64,000 nt of DNA. Source: Spongospora subterranea. Lineage: Eukaryota; Endomyxa; Phytomyxea; Plasmodiophorida; Plasmodiophoridae. Both the position numbers and the translations under genes were made by a program. The notes below the pieces were generated by a model. It worked only from the letters and a program-made list of their open reading frames with translations. It ran no database searches and was not told the origin of the DNA. Positions 39,301 through 49,311 of this stretch are shown here, in pieces (the stretch's first letter is position 1; the number at the start of each line of letters is the position of its first letter). Location: the NCBI GenBank assembly GCA_900404475.1, contig OUQQ01000002.1, positions 67,117 through 131,116 of the forward strand, given 5' to 3'.

Positions 39301-40881
39301 CTCCGAACCGTCTCCTTTAGCTGCAGCAAATCCATATCTTGTTGCAGCGTCACGTCATTGCGTAATTTCTTCAGTACGGGCAATGTTCGAATCCCATTCC
39401 GGATTAGAGAGGTCCGGTCAGCTAATTCAGCGACCTGATGCCTCTGTCACAACAGACTGTCGAATACTTCTAATGGATCGTGAAGGCCGGTTACTGGGTA
39501 GGATTGTGAATGCGTTTTTAGCGGTAACAACTTACTTTATTGGAATCAGACCTTCGACACGATCTCAGGTCAGATTTAGAAGTCCAGAGCGAATCGGCTC
39601 GATATTTCCAGATTGGAACGGTTTTTCGTTCTGCGGGAGCGGGAAGGCCTATTCCAAAGCACATTACGCAAGCAGATTTCGATATTGTTGGATCCGGTGC
39701 GAAGTCTCATTATGCGGATGCTGAAATCGTGTCACTACTAATCTCCTTAATGGATATGTTCCCAATACTTGGTGAACCTCGTGTCTATATCGGTCATGTC
39801 ACTTTGACCTCTTCGATACTGGACATGTGCAATGTGCCACAGAATATTCGCCCTGCGTTTTTGGAATTCGTGAAAGAAACGCAGTCAGGAAGCGGTAACC
39901 GAGTGGATCTTTTCCGCCAATTTCTGTCTCGTTATCAAGCCCAAATTAACGTCGGCCTGTTGATCTCAATTTTATCTCTTAAAAGCAACGCATCAGAAGG
40001 AATTGCGCAGCTTAGAAATTATTTCATTCACAAAAGAAATGTCCTTGCAGCTTTGGGTATGTTTTGAGTTCGTCGCCATTATTCTTTATTCTTGTCATTT
40101 TCAACTTCTCCTCAGATGAATTACAAGCGATTCTCGCAGCATCGTTACTTTTTGGAGTCTCGCTTGATCGTGTTGAAATTGCGCCGCTTTTAAGCGTCTC
40201 TCCAGGACATTACTCAGGTTTTGTAGCGAAATCCTTTGTCATATCTAAAGGGTCCCGTACCTGCCTCACAGTAAGAATATTTACAAGTTCATTCTTCTAT
40301 CCAAATGACGCTGTGTTCAGGTTGGTGGCAGATATGATTACGTCGGTCCGGATCTAGCTGCCAGACATGGAGTAGGTCTATCTCTGGCCATTGAACAGCT
40401 CTGGGAAATGGTGGCATCCTATGAGGTTTTAGGGCATGTGTTGTTTGTACCGGGATAATAGCCGATATGTTTTCATAGAGTCAAGAGCGTCGTCCTGGAA
40501 AAACTGTAGCGACTCATTGTACAGATGTCTTTGTGGCTTCTGTTGGATCTGACGAAGTATTCGAGGAACGTCTGAAAATTGTACGTTTGTACGTGTTTTA
40601 GTAGTTTCTAGGTCTTTAAGTGTGAATAGGTTGGCGAATTATATTCAACTGGAATTAACGTAGGTTTCCTCTCTTCTCGGTCGGCTACGTTAGAGGAACA
40701 GCAAGAAATGGCAGCAGTCCGGAACGCCCAGTGGCTCCTGACGATAAAAGACAAATACGTCCAGAATTCTGTCAAAATACGGCAACTGGATTCCGACAAA
40801 AAACAAGAACTCGATTTGGCGCGTGATGAAATAGTGAAGTTCTTTGCTGGTTCCAAACATATTTCGTCCCGTAGACGGTAA
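36350..40881 (+). CDS. GCN2: eIF2-alpha kinase GCN2
   Basis: Amino-acid-starvation kinase that phosphorylates eIF2-alpha. An RWD domain spans the first two exons (36350-36597 and 36653-36846): EEQETEIEALQAIFAGLVNV and SREYPVVVPHLIFRSSKGLS. A charged coiled linker follows (36897-37132). The kinase domain shows LGQGSFG|RVTKV, YYAMK (ATP-binding Lys), RILREVTALSRLSHPYVLRY, HRDLKPGNIFVHPCGD, IGDLGLATHF (DLG in place of DFG), GTMLYIAPEML and MYSLAIVLFEMWYPFHTAHE. Exon 37821-37831 is only 11 nt. The HisRS-like domain includes YFQIGTVFRSAGAGRPIPKH and ITQADFDIVG, and the C-terminus ends FFAGSKHISSRRR. The splice near 38890-38950 (to IFPDGFQDAHPRQSQIIVWL) did not resolve cleanly. Domain order and length match GCN2. 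Confidence 0.9.
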
Positions 40882-40946
40882 AAGTTACTGCTGATGACGG
40901 CAGATTGTAGTTAGAAAATTGACTATCAATATATATATGCATTTAT

Positions 40947-41432
40947 TTACGTTCGAGATTTGGGTGTCGTTATAGTAGTTCCATTATCAGATGACCCCTC
41001 CAGAATTGGCAAGCCATAACAATTTGCGAAGCCTGATCTCCGATTTCCCACTATCCAACGTTGTAGCATGCGCCTAGGAGTGACAACAGCTTGGGAGGAT
41101 TTGTCAACTGTCCCGATCGTTTTTGAAGTATTTTTGGTCCAAGTGTACGTCCTAGGTGTCGACAATGGCATACTCTGATACGCTGTACATGTTGCACAAT
41201 TAGGTCGTGAATCCTGGGAGATTAAACTCGAAGGTGTTCGTACACCTCACCAAAAAAAGTGAACCACCTCAGGCAGCGACATGTGTAACGTGCCTGCAGA
41301 GATCAGGAAATCGTTTCCAAAGAGGCTGTTGCCGCCGACGCTACTGACATTGCCAATACCCAGGGGAACTGGGCCAACAGATAATTCAAGAAAGATAGGA
41401 ACTACTTCCTGAGCTCGGTCCAGTAAACGCAT
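40947..41432 (-). CDS. Hypothetical protein, 143 residues
   Basis: Two exons, 41432-41268 and 41213-40947, join in phase across a 54-nt intron. The N-terminal part (MRLLDRAQEVVPIFLELSVG) is mildly hydrophobic and Gly-rich. After the junction comes a CATC pair and then a basic segment (TPRRMLQRWIVGNRRSGFAN). I recognise no family. The gene is divergent from NLE1 (start 41581) and convergent with GCN2, in a 700-nt gap between two solid genes. The consistent splice phase supports it modestly. Confidence 0.45.
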
Positions 41433-41580
41433 GTCGCATCCTGGAATGGTGAAATTTTATGTGTGATGCTGAGTTAAATTTTCATGCCAAGCTCTTAAAA
41501 TTGGGGTAAAACACGGAAGAAAAAATGTCACGGAGTCCGCAACTCCGGCAGCTGCGTGATCGACCACTAGTTCCATTACA

Positions 41581-43079
41581 ATGGGGGTTCCGGTTCCCGA
41601 CCAGAATCTGGTTGACTCTGCTGGAGCGGCCGATGAACAGAATGTTATAGTTCATTTCCGTAATGGAGAGAATGGGGAATTGTGTGGGCCTCAAATTTCT
41701 CTTCCATATGCGTCAACGATTTCACAGTTGTCGCAAGTAGTCCGGTCGTTAACGGAGGCTGACGAATCTCAGCCGTATTCATTTTTCCTTGACGATGACG
41801 AAATTATGAAATCATTGGCAGAGTCGATTGATGCATCTTCAATGACAACCGAATCCGTCATCACAATCACATTTCAGCCACAAGCTCTGTTCCGTGTTCG
41901 TTCCGTCGGCAGATGTACATCGACACTGCCTGGGCATACCGAAGCGATTTTAGCTGTTCAATTCTCTCCAGACGGAACGCATCTTGCTTCTGCTTCAGGA
42001 GATACCACTGTCCGTATCTGGGAAGTTGGCGCTGAAATGCCATCGAGCACGCTTCGAGGGCATAAGAACTGGGTCCTTAATTTATCCTGGTCTCCCGATG
42101 GGACGCAACTGATATCCGGCGACAAAGATGGCGTCATCTACATGTGGGATCCGATCAACGGAGTCGCAAATCCTCGTCGTCCGTTATCTCGAGGACACTC
42201 TAAATGGGTTACCAGTTTTGCCTGGCAGCCAGTGTTCATTAGCGCCACTAAGCGTGTCTGTTCTGGGAGTAAAGACGGCACTGTGCGCATCTGGAATGGG
42301 TCAACTGGTTTATTAGACCTGATCCTGAGTGGCCATACTGCCTGTGTAACGTGTGTTAGGTGGTCCGGATCTAATACTGTATATTCGGCATCACAGGATA
42401 GGACGATTAGGGCATGGGATCCCATCAAAGGGACATTGACGAACGTGTTCAAAGGGCACGCTCATTGGGTCAATAGCCTATCGCTCAGCTCTGATTATGT
42501 ATTGCGGACCGGGGGGTTTGATCATTCTGGACTATCGGCAGACAACCCTGTCCAAGCAGCACTTGAACGCTACCAGAAAACAGGGGAAGAGCGACTGATT
42601 TCTTGCAGTGACGATTTCACTTTGTTCCTTTGGAACCCTTCCAAATCTGATAAGCCTATTGCCCGTAGGTGTCATTCTGTCATTCTTCCTCCTTGTACCA
42701 TATCTGAATTTTGACAACAGGAATGACTGGTCATCAACAACCTGTGAATCACTTATCATTCTCCCCTGATGGCCGCCTCATCGCTAGTGCGTCCTTCGAC
42801 CACTCGATCCGGATCTGGGATGGAGTAACTGGGCGATTCGTGGCGACGCTACGAGGACATGTACAGGCTGTATACAGTATTGCTTGGAGCGCAGACAGCC
42901 GGTTGGTTGTAAGCGCCAGCCGAGACAGTACTGTGAAAGTATGGGAGATCAGAACCAAAAAGCTCCTCAAAGACCTACCGGGCCATGCTGATGAAGTGTT
43001 CGCCATTGATTGGAGCCCAGACGGTCAGCGTGTTGCATCGGGAGGCCGTGATCGCGTCTTGAAATTTTGGCGGAGATAA
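41581..43079 (+). CDS. NLE1: Notchless/RSA4, 60S ribosome-assembly WD40 protein
   Basis: Pre-60S maturation factor that is released by the AAA ATPase Rea1/Midasin through its N-terminal ubiquitin-like (UBL) domain. Exons 41581-42664 and 42721-43079 join in phase (KPIAR|MTGHQQPVNHLSFSP), giving 480 residues. The NLE UBL domain is VIVHFRNGENGELCGPQISL through SVITITFQPQALFRVRSVGR. Eight WD repeats follow, such as LPGHTEAILAVQFSPDGTHL, LRGHKNWVLNLSWSPDGTQL, NVFKGHAHWVNSLSLSSDY and LPGHADEVFAIDWSPDGQRV. The end SGGRDRVLKFWRR is typical. UTP18 and BMT2 in the same window share the ribosome-assembly theme, without implying co-regulation. Confidence 0.95.
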
Positions 43080-43283
43080 ATATAAACACCCACAAGTTCA
43101 AAATGATCTGTATTTGGAATTTCCTTTTCGGTCCACTGTATCAAATGGACAGGAGTGGCCTCCACCTGGCAACATTGCCATGCATGTGTTACCGTGTTCA
43201 CTGTATACACACGCAGATAATGAACCGTGGGTGAGACGGAAGTTGCGCGACACGGGCAAAACTTGACTCAGAAATAAATAATC

Positions 43284-44507
43284 ATGAACGAGGGAAATAT
43301 GGAACAATCAGGGACGCGAAGAAGGAAGGCGCGGCGATGGGATATTGTGCCAGAAACAATGCCGTCAGATACTCAAAATGAAGTCATCACAAACCCGCTC
43401 GTCGAGAATATCGTCTCAAACCCTGATGGTCAGGCGTTTGCAGATTTTTTAATCAACGATTGTCAACATCGCGGTCTTTTAACAAGGAAAACTGCTCATG
43501 TGCAGTTGCAGTCGGCGACCAATACGGCAGCTGTTGTTCGAGGGAGATATCTTCCGGACAGTAAAACTAGCACAGCTGCTGATCGGGCCCTTCATTTAAG
43601 CCTTACGGCACCTTCAATGTCACATCTGTTCAAGGCAGTGCAATGGATCGAGAAAGTGATCGAGTCCGGGTCTACTTATAATGCAGCTGAGGTAATCAAA
43701 CCTGTCAGTGTCAGTCCTGATCCAACAAAACCAGCTGGACCAGAGTCCCTTAATCAACCCATGACCATATCCGTCCCTGTACCAATCTCGAGGAAAGACG
43801 CCGAGCGAAGGAAGTTCGTCTTAGTTGAGAAATTGCTTGGACCTGGATCGTCGTTCATAAAGCACATTGAAGAACAATCGCATGCTGAAGTGCAGCTGTA
43901 TGGCGTCAACAAACCGCTGGCAGTTCAGCTATCGTTCGAAATTAAAGGAATCTCAACCGCTGTCCATGAAGCAAAGAAAATGGTTGACGATCTGATCGAA
44001 ACTGTGTCCGTCAGTTTTCGTTCTGCGAATTCGGTCCTAGCCACACCTCCAGCCAGACATCCTGTCGGTTATCCTCCAGCTCCACCTCCTCACATGTATG
44101 GTGTTCCTCCACCCATGGGGATGTACCCACCGATTCCTCCACCAGGATATGGGATGATGCCACCGGTCATGGCGTATCCTCAAGGAATGTATCCAGGTCA
44201 AATGGTGATACCACCTGTATATCCCCCACCTCCAACGATGGCGCCTATTCCTCCTACTCAACCCAACGAGGTACCACAATTCCCACAGAGGCAGGGCCGA
44301 CAACCTGCCTCTGTCGATGTTGAGCCGCCACAGAAGCGATCTAAACCTGCAACTCTTGCTCCAGAAGATGAAGCGTTTGAAGCGTTCAAGCGAGACATGC
44401 AAACGGAAAGGAATCCCAACCCCGCCCCGTTCGTATCAAACGTGTCTAATGTCAGAGAGAGTCCCAAATATGATCAATACCTCAAACAGCATCTAGGTAT
44501 AGATTGA
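43284..44507 (+). CDS. KH-domain RNA-binding protein (KHDC4/BLOM7-like)
   Basis: A single-exon, 407-residue protein. An Arg-rich start (GTRRRKARRWDIVPET) resembles the RxWD motif of KHDC4-type splicing proteins. A KH domain lies at about residues 170-240: RRKFVLVEKLLGPGSSFIKH and IEEQSHAEVQLYGV, with the KEAKKMVDDLI-type C-terminal helix. The C-terminal third is Pro/Met/Gly/Tyr-rich (GVPPPMGMYPPIPPPGYGMM), as in KHDC4 and SF1-like proteins. The role is expected in pre-mRNA splicing in the nucleus. A second Met five codons in (MEQSGTRRRK) may be the start. The family is clear, the ortholog is likely. Confidence 0.65.
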   Translation: MNEGNMEQSGTRRRKARRWDIVPETMPSDTQNEVITNPLVENIVSNPDGQAFADFLINDCQHRGLLTRKTAHVQLQSATNTAAVVRGRYLPDSKTSTAADRALHLSLTAPSMSHLFKAVQWIEKVIESGSTYNAAEVIKPVSVSPDPTKPAGPESLNQPMTISVPVPISRKDAERRKFVLVEKLLGPGSSFIKHIEEQSHAEVQLYGVNKPLAVQLSFEIKGISTAVHEAKKMVDDLIETVSVSFRSANSVLATPPARHPVGYPPAPPPHMYGVPPPMGMYPPIPPPGYGMMPPVMAYPQGMYPGQMVIPPVYPPPPTMAPIPPTQPNEVPQFPQRQGRQPASVDVEPPQKRSKPATLAPEDEAFEAFKRDMQTERNPNPAPFVSNVSNVRESPKYDQYLKQHLGID

Positions 44508-44704
44508 GCTGAATAGATTATTAATAGACTATATGATATCAGAATTTGTTGCCATCTCTGTTGATTTAGTACATGTGTGAAGGGACGCCACCCTAATATG
44601 CGTCTTGGAAGAGCGCGTGCCTAGGGGTCTCACAATCGGATTATCATAGATTCTTTGTATTGATTGCGACAGATGACAACGCCAATCTAAGAAGGCGACA
44701 CAGC

Positions 44705-46117
44705 ATGCAGAAATCTATTTTAAAATCTGTTACATACAATCAGCGAACAAACTCGCAGAATGTGAAATTTCGGACCAGAATTGCAATCAGAAGTGAATCT
44801 GGGACAGAATCTGAAGCTGATTTGGGCGCTGGCTCAGATGCTCTGCATACAGTAGAGTATTCTAAGAAACAAGACCACGAGCATGATGAATGTATAGAGG
44901 AGGAAAGTGAAGACAATAGCGAGAGCGGTTCGATCATTGAGGCAGGAGCAAACGTCGAAAATGAGGAAGATGGTGACAAAAGCCACGTTGCCGGTGATGA
45001 AGAAGAGCCAGAAATCATGAAGACGATGATTCGGAAAATCTCCAATGCGACCGTCCGGATGCCATCCCTTTACACTGGAATTGACCTAAGAGAACGTCGC
45101 ATTCAAATGTTGAACGACCTCAAAGAAAAACGGGAGAAGAAGCGGTTGGGTTCAGTCAATGGACCGGTAGACGTCGTAGTTACGTCTTCAGAGCAAGAGA
45201 TAATTGTTACGTCGCCACATGCCCTGAGCACATTGGCAACCAAGCATGAAGTATCAACAGATTGCGAGAATCCCCTACAGTTCCTTGACGACTCCGATCT
45301 CGGTCTCTCAAACGACAACGACATCGCCGAGATCCGTGCTTTTGTCTGCCCAAACACCGGCAAATTGATTGGAATCCATTCATTATATCGTTGTCAGGAT
45401 GCATGTGTCACAGGCAATTTTTATGGCAGTTGTAAACCTAAATCTCACACCGGTAATATTGTTTGCCGTGTTCTTGAACATATTATTCGGTTCAGCGCAT
45501 TTACTGACAAAGGACGCGTCGTTGGGGTGTCAATCGAGACCAGCGAGCGAAGAGAGACGTCGTTTGGATTGTGCTCAGAGAATTACGAGCGTAGTACTCA
45601 CATTTGTTCACAAGGCGACCATACGAGAAATGTGACAACATGGGATGGATACTGTGGAAAGATGGTAGGATTATCAGGGAGATACAAAGACGATGAGATA
45701 TATGAGCTGGTACCTCATTTCACATCCTGGTCAAATGTCACTTTTATGGCGCATTGCCTACTGAGGCAGACTGGATATCCCAATCCAAGCGAAAACGACA
45801 GGAATTTGATTGGACTGTTCGCAAGAGCCAGAATTCAGATCGGAATTCCGATTTGTATTCCAAACTGGATAGCGGATGCCGATAGATCATCGTGTGCGGA
45901 TTGTGCAACCATGTTTTCTATGTGGAGAAGGCAAATACATTGCAGTTCATGCGGCGAAATTTTCTGTGCTCATTGCTGCAGGGAAGGTCGCCCAAGTAGT
46001 CCATTAATGCACTGTATTGCGTCAAGAAAACAAGTTCTACAGCCATTATGTACAACCTGCCGACGTAAAAACGTCGATGCATGGGAATTAGTGTCACAAT
46101 ACAATGAAGTCGACTGA
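44705..46117 (+). CDS. FYVE-like zinc-finger protein with possible jacalin-like middle domain
   Basis: Starts at MQKSILKSVTYNQRT. The frame is open upstream to 44660 but without an ATG there, and an earlier exon is possible. The N-terminal ~150 residues are acidic and disordered (Glu/Asp/Ser/Gly), with one basic helix (ERRIQMLNDLKEKREKKRLG). The middle part (about residues 255-340) has alternating Gly/hydrophobic strands such as GDHTRNVTTWDGYCGKMVGL and DEIYELVPHFTSW, which resemble a jacalin-type lectin fold. The C-terminus has a FYVE-like finger: WIADADRSSCADCATMFSMW, RRQIHCSSCGEIFCAHCC and a last CTTC pair. The usual RRHHCR PI3P-binding motif is RRQIHCS. Endosomal PI3P binding is possible but uncertain. 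Confidence 0.6.
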   Translation: MQKSILKSVTYNQRTNSQNVKFRTRIAIRSESGTESEADLGAGSDALHTVEYSKKQDHEHDECIEEESEDNSESGSIIEAGANVENEEDGDKSHVAGDEEEPEIMKTMIRKISNATVRMPSLYTGIDLRERRIQMLNDLKEKREKKRLGSVNGPVDVVVTSSEQEIIVTSPHALSTLATKHEVSTDCENPLQFLDDSDLGLSNDNDIAEIRAFVCPNTGKLIGIHSLYRCQDACVTGNFYGSCKPKSHTGNIVCRVLEHIIRFSAFTDKGRVVGVSIETSERRETSFGLCSENYERSTHICSQGDHTRNVTTWDGYCGKMVGLSGRYKDDEIYELVPHFTSWSNVTFMAHCLLRQTGYPNPSENDRNLIGLFARARIQIGIPICIPNWIADADRSSCADCATMFSMWRRQIHCSSCGEIFCAHCCREGRPSSPLMHCIASRKQVLQPLCTTCRRKNVDAWELVSQYNEVD

Positions 46118-46272
46118 ATAAATATGTGAGGCAAATGTACAATAAATGATTTTTATAAATAATGAAGAGAATTGAATAAATTTAGATGATCGAATTGATG
46201 AGGTGTGAGATTTGTAGAGAATCTTCATCCAAAGCAGACGGCTCGAAAAAGAACATAATGAACATGTTTCGT

Positions 46273-48175
46273 TCAAATTCCAATCTGCTCCCCTCCTTCA
46301 CGAGCACCTGCACACAGCGAACAAGTCAACCTTATGGCAAATAATCTGGAATCGCCTACTTTGCGTTTATTCATTTCGTCAATCTGAAAGGTGGTGACAC
46401 GTTCTTTGAGCTGATCCATCATCGCCTGCGAATGAGTAATGGAATCGGTCAAAGGTTGATAAGACAGAAGCGGTTGATGTGTCAACGACGAAGCCGAAAG
46501 TAAAGCATACAACTGTTGCGTACATTCTTTCCTGAAAAAAAAATTCTGAGATGGAGACCATTTTTAGGGCCGATCTGTTGTCTTACATTCGGTCCAAAAG
46601 TGTAATGTGCTGTGAGCAAACAGCATCGTGAGGACCCCTGTCTGCATCTATCAAGGATGAGAGTCTATTTGCGCAAGATGACATGCCATCAAACGTGACA
46701 AGAAGGGGGGAGCCTGTGATAGACGTTGCTGTGCAAAGCGCTACATCAACCGATAATCCAATTCTATCATGAGAATCCACAGATTTCCTGCCTTGCCTTG
46801 GCAATGTTTTAGGAACCTGATTGACATCGCAACAATGAAACGACATATAACGCAGTTGACTACCAGAGAACAAACCCGCTCTGACAATTCGCAGATTGTC
46901 TTTTCTAAGCTTATCAAGTGCAGATCAGCCTTAGTTAGGAACTCCAAGAGTTGACGTTGCATGAAGTGAACACGTTTTATGGCAGAGCCGAAAAGAACAT
47001 GCTTTGAACGTTGAATGAGAATGTGGTTCATGACCTGCTCATATATACGAATATAGTCGCGTTGTCGGGCGATTTTCAGCGAATAATCTCCTTGCAAGAC
47101 TGACGTGCGTTGATACTTCGCTAAACGTTGCAAATGAGGTTGCAGGCTGCCATCATAGACCGATTTCGCTTCCCTTTCCAATAATGTCGACGCTTGCTCG
47201 AGTACCTAGCATGACAGTAAATGCAGGCTTGGTTTCCGGCACCATATTCAGTATACAGTTGGATCAAACCCAGGCTCAAACGATGCACGAATCTCCGCGA
47301 TAGTTTCGCGATGCCGAATATCTGCATCGATGCGATTGCTCTCGCTTTGAGCGAAAACCGATTTGATTCGCTCTAGCTCATCCACATTGTCCGAGTACTT
47401 GTCTTCTAACGCCATATTTCCGCCTGCAGAATCGTCGTCTCGCCCACGCTGCAGTTTTTCAAGCTTCTTGTGTATACAGGACATGAACTCTTTATCCATA
47501 TTCAGGTATGCCTTCAAATCGAGGTGCACAAGTGAGAGCTCTGCATTGTGCATCTTTTCGTAACAAGTTTTAGAAGAGGATAATCTGCAACAAAATCATA
47601 AATCAGCTGCAGGTTAACATGAAATGGTATCATCAGCTATTACAATTCCGTCATCAAACGATCGCTGCGATACTCTTCCTCAGAAACGCGGCTGTGGGCT
47701 GCTTCCAAGTCATGTTTCGCATTCTGAAGCGACGTAACAAGTTTGGCATGCTCTAATCTGCCTTTTGATAAGATACCTAACGGGAATTAGAATAACTTTG
47801 AGTACAAGGCAAACATAGCGACAGACCGAGTAGAGCGCGCTGTTTTTGAGTGGACGAGGCAATATTGGAATCCACACGAGATATATGGCATTTGATCGAG
47901 GCCGTGCTTGGGCCATAGGTTTCAGAGGTACTCGACACCCCGGTCGTGGTCTCATTCAAAACATGATCCGATCTCTGAAGTCTGTCATACAGCGATAGCT
48001 GATCTGTGTTCAGTAGGCAATTCTCATCCACATTAACCGCAATCCAGTCAAGGAACGGAGCAGCTCCAGGAACGCTCCACATCCATGAGAAATCAGACTC
48101 CGATCGATGTTTTGCATGTTTTTTTCCTGACGCTTTCAACAATGAGGTAAACAATACATTAACCTGATCAGTCAT
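46273..48175 (-). CDS. HAUS3: HAUS augmin-like complex subunit 3
   Basis: Augmin nucleates microtubule branches through gamma-tubulin. The start at 48175 gives MTDQVNVLFTSLLKASGKKH. The diagnostic N-terminal block is SDFSWMWSVPGAAPFLDWIA, then VNVDENCLLNTDQLSLYDRL, matching HAUS3 (DFDWLFEG..FL.WFC.NVNE.NVLS..EL). The rest is long helical coiled coil over several exons (for example LDLKAYLNMDKEFMSCIHKK, RQRDYIRIYEQVMNHILIQR and SQAMMDQLKERVTTFQIDEM). Splice sites in the middle were not all fixed. Upstream open frame to 48280 is probably leader. Augmin is patchy in fungi, so this is a useful lineage marker. Confidence 0.7.
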
Positions 48176-48845
48176 TATGATAACGATCAACTCCGCAACT
48201 ATGTAACAGAACACGCCCTGTTGATCCCTTGTAATTTTCTTGACGCCAGAGCCCAATAGCCAGAAAAGCCGCGTCTTCAAAACTCTCTACCTGCTCTCCT
48301 ATCTGCCAAACGGATAGTCGCTGGTGTTCGTCGAACTGGTTAATGGTGGCCAGTTTGTCGAGTAGCCATGGTCATAATGTTTGACAGTTTGAGGAATCAT
48401 CTGGGTAGGTAATCACAGACACTGATTGACACGACCTGAGGACGAAGCAGGTCGCTTTGCCGTCGGCGATCTCAAAATAAGGCTACTAATAGTCGTCGAA
48501 GGACAATTGTAGATCAATGCGCTTTTAAGGCTGATGTGAGATCGCTATATACTTTTTTACTTGCTGCGAATCCACTGATGGTGGAGAACCGCCACCCTTA
48601 CATTTGGTATGGTTCTCGACTCATCTTATTCTCAGCAAATCACAACTGCCAAGCGACATTGGAATCAGCGAATAAGAATTTCGGACCGCTTCTCCGGAAA
48701 GTCTAGAACTATTGGTCGCACCAGCCAGCAGTTAATAAACAGCTATGTTCTTGTCACCAGGTTTTTTCCAGCGCCCGTCGTTCGTTGTTGATTGAAAACT
48801 GAGATAACCCAGGTGTTCAGTGTAGAAAAATGATGAATCATTGGA

Positions 48846-49016
48846 TAAAGGGATTAATGTGTTGTTGTTATTTATGGAACGAATGTATGTAAGGGGCATG
48901 AACCCTATGAGGGCCGAGCCAGGCCCCACTCACAATAACTGGTGCATCTAATCTGTATCAAGCATCACACTCCCATTAATATTGCACGAGATTTACCGAT
49001 CTGCTGGTCAATGTCA
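48846..49016 (+). repeat. Direct duplication, copy 1 (flanks N at 49017)
   Basis: 171 nt, from taaagggattaatgtg to ctggtcaatgtca, repeated at 49018-49188 with one mismatch (gaGCCAGGCCCC versus gaGCCAGGCGCC). Like the pair around 33962, it is separated by one N and looks like unmerged overlapping contig ends. Confidence 0.9.
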
Positions 49017-49017
49017 N

Positions 49018-49188
49018 TAAAGGGATTAATGTGTTGTTGTTATTTATGGAACGAATGTATGTAAGGGGCATGAACCCTATGAGGGCCGAGCCAGGCGCCA
49101 CTCACAATAACTGGTGCATCTAATCTGTATCAAGCATCACACTCCCATTAATATTGCACGAGATTTACCGATCTGCTGGTCAATGTCA
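49018..49188 (+). repeat. Direct duplication, copy 2
   Basis: Second copy of 48846-49016. It continues into unique sequence leading to the mucolipin gene. Confidence 0.9.
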
Positions 49189-49311
49189 TGGTGGCTGACA
49201 TTATGCCCAAAGCGAAAACCAATGTCGGCATTGGAATCATTACGGTCATGCCATATGGCGAAAATCCCAGTGATTTCGCAATCCATTTTGGACTGATTAA
49301 TGATTTAACAG

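Larger units (their letters stand above)
48176..49311. other. Intergenic interval containing an assembly duplication
   Basis: Promoter side of HAUS3 and of the mucolipin gene. Two 171-nt near-identical copies flank the N at 49017. The unidentified 5' exon of the mucolipin gene may lie near 49190-49300. No other gene is supported. Confidence 0.4.
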
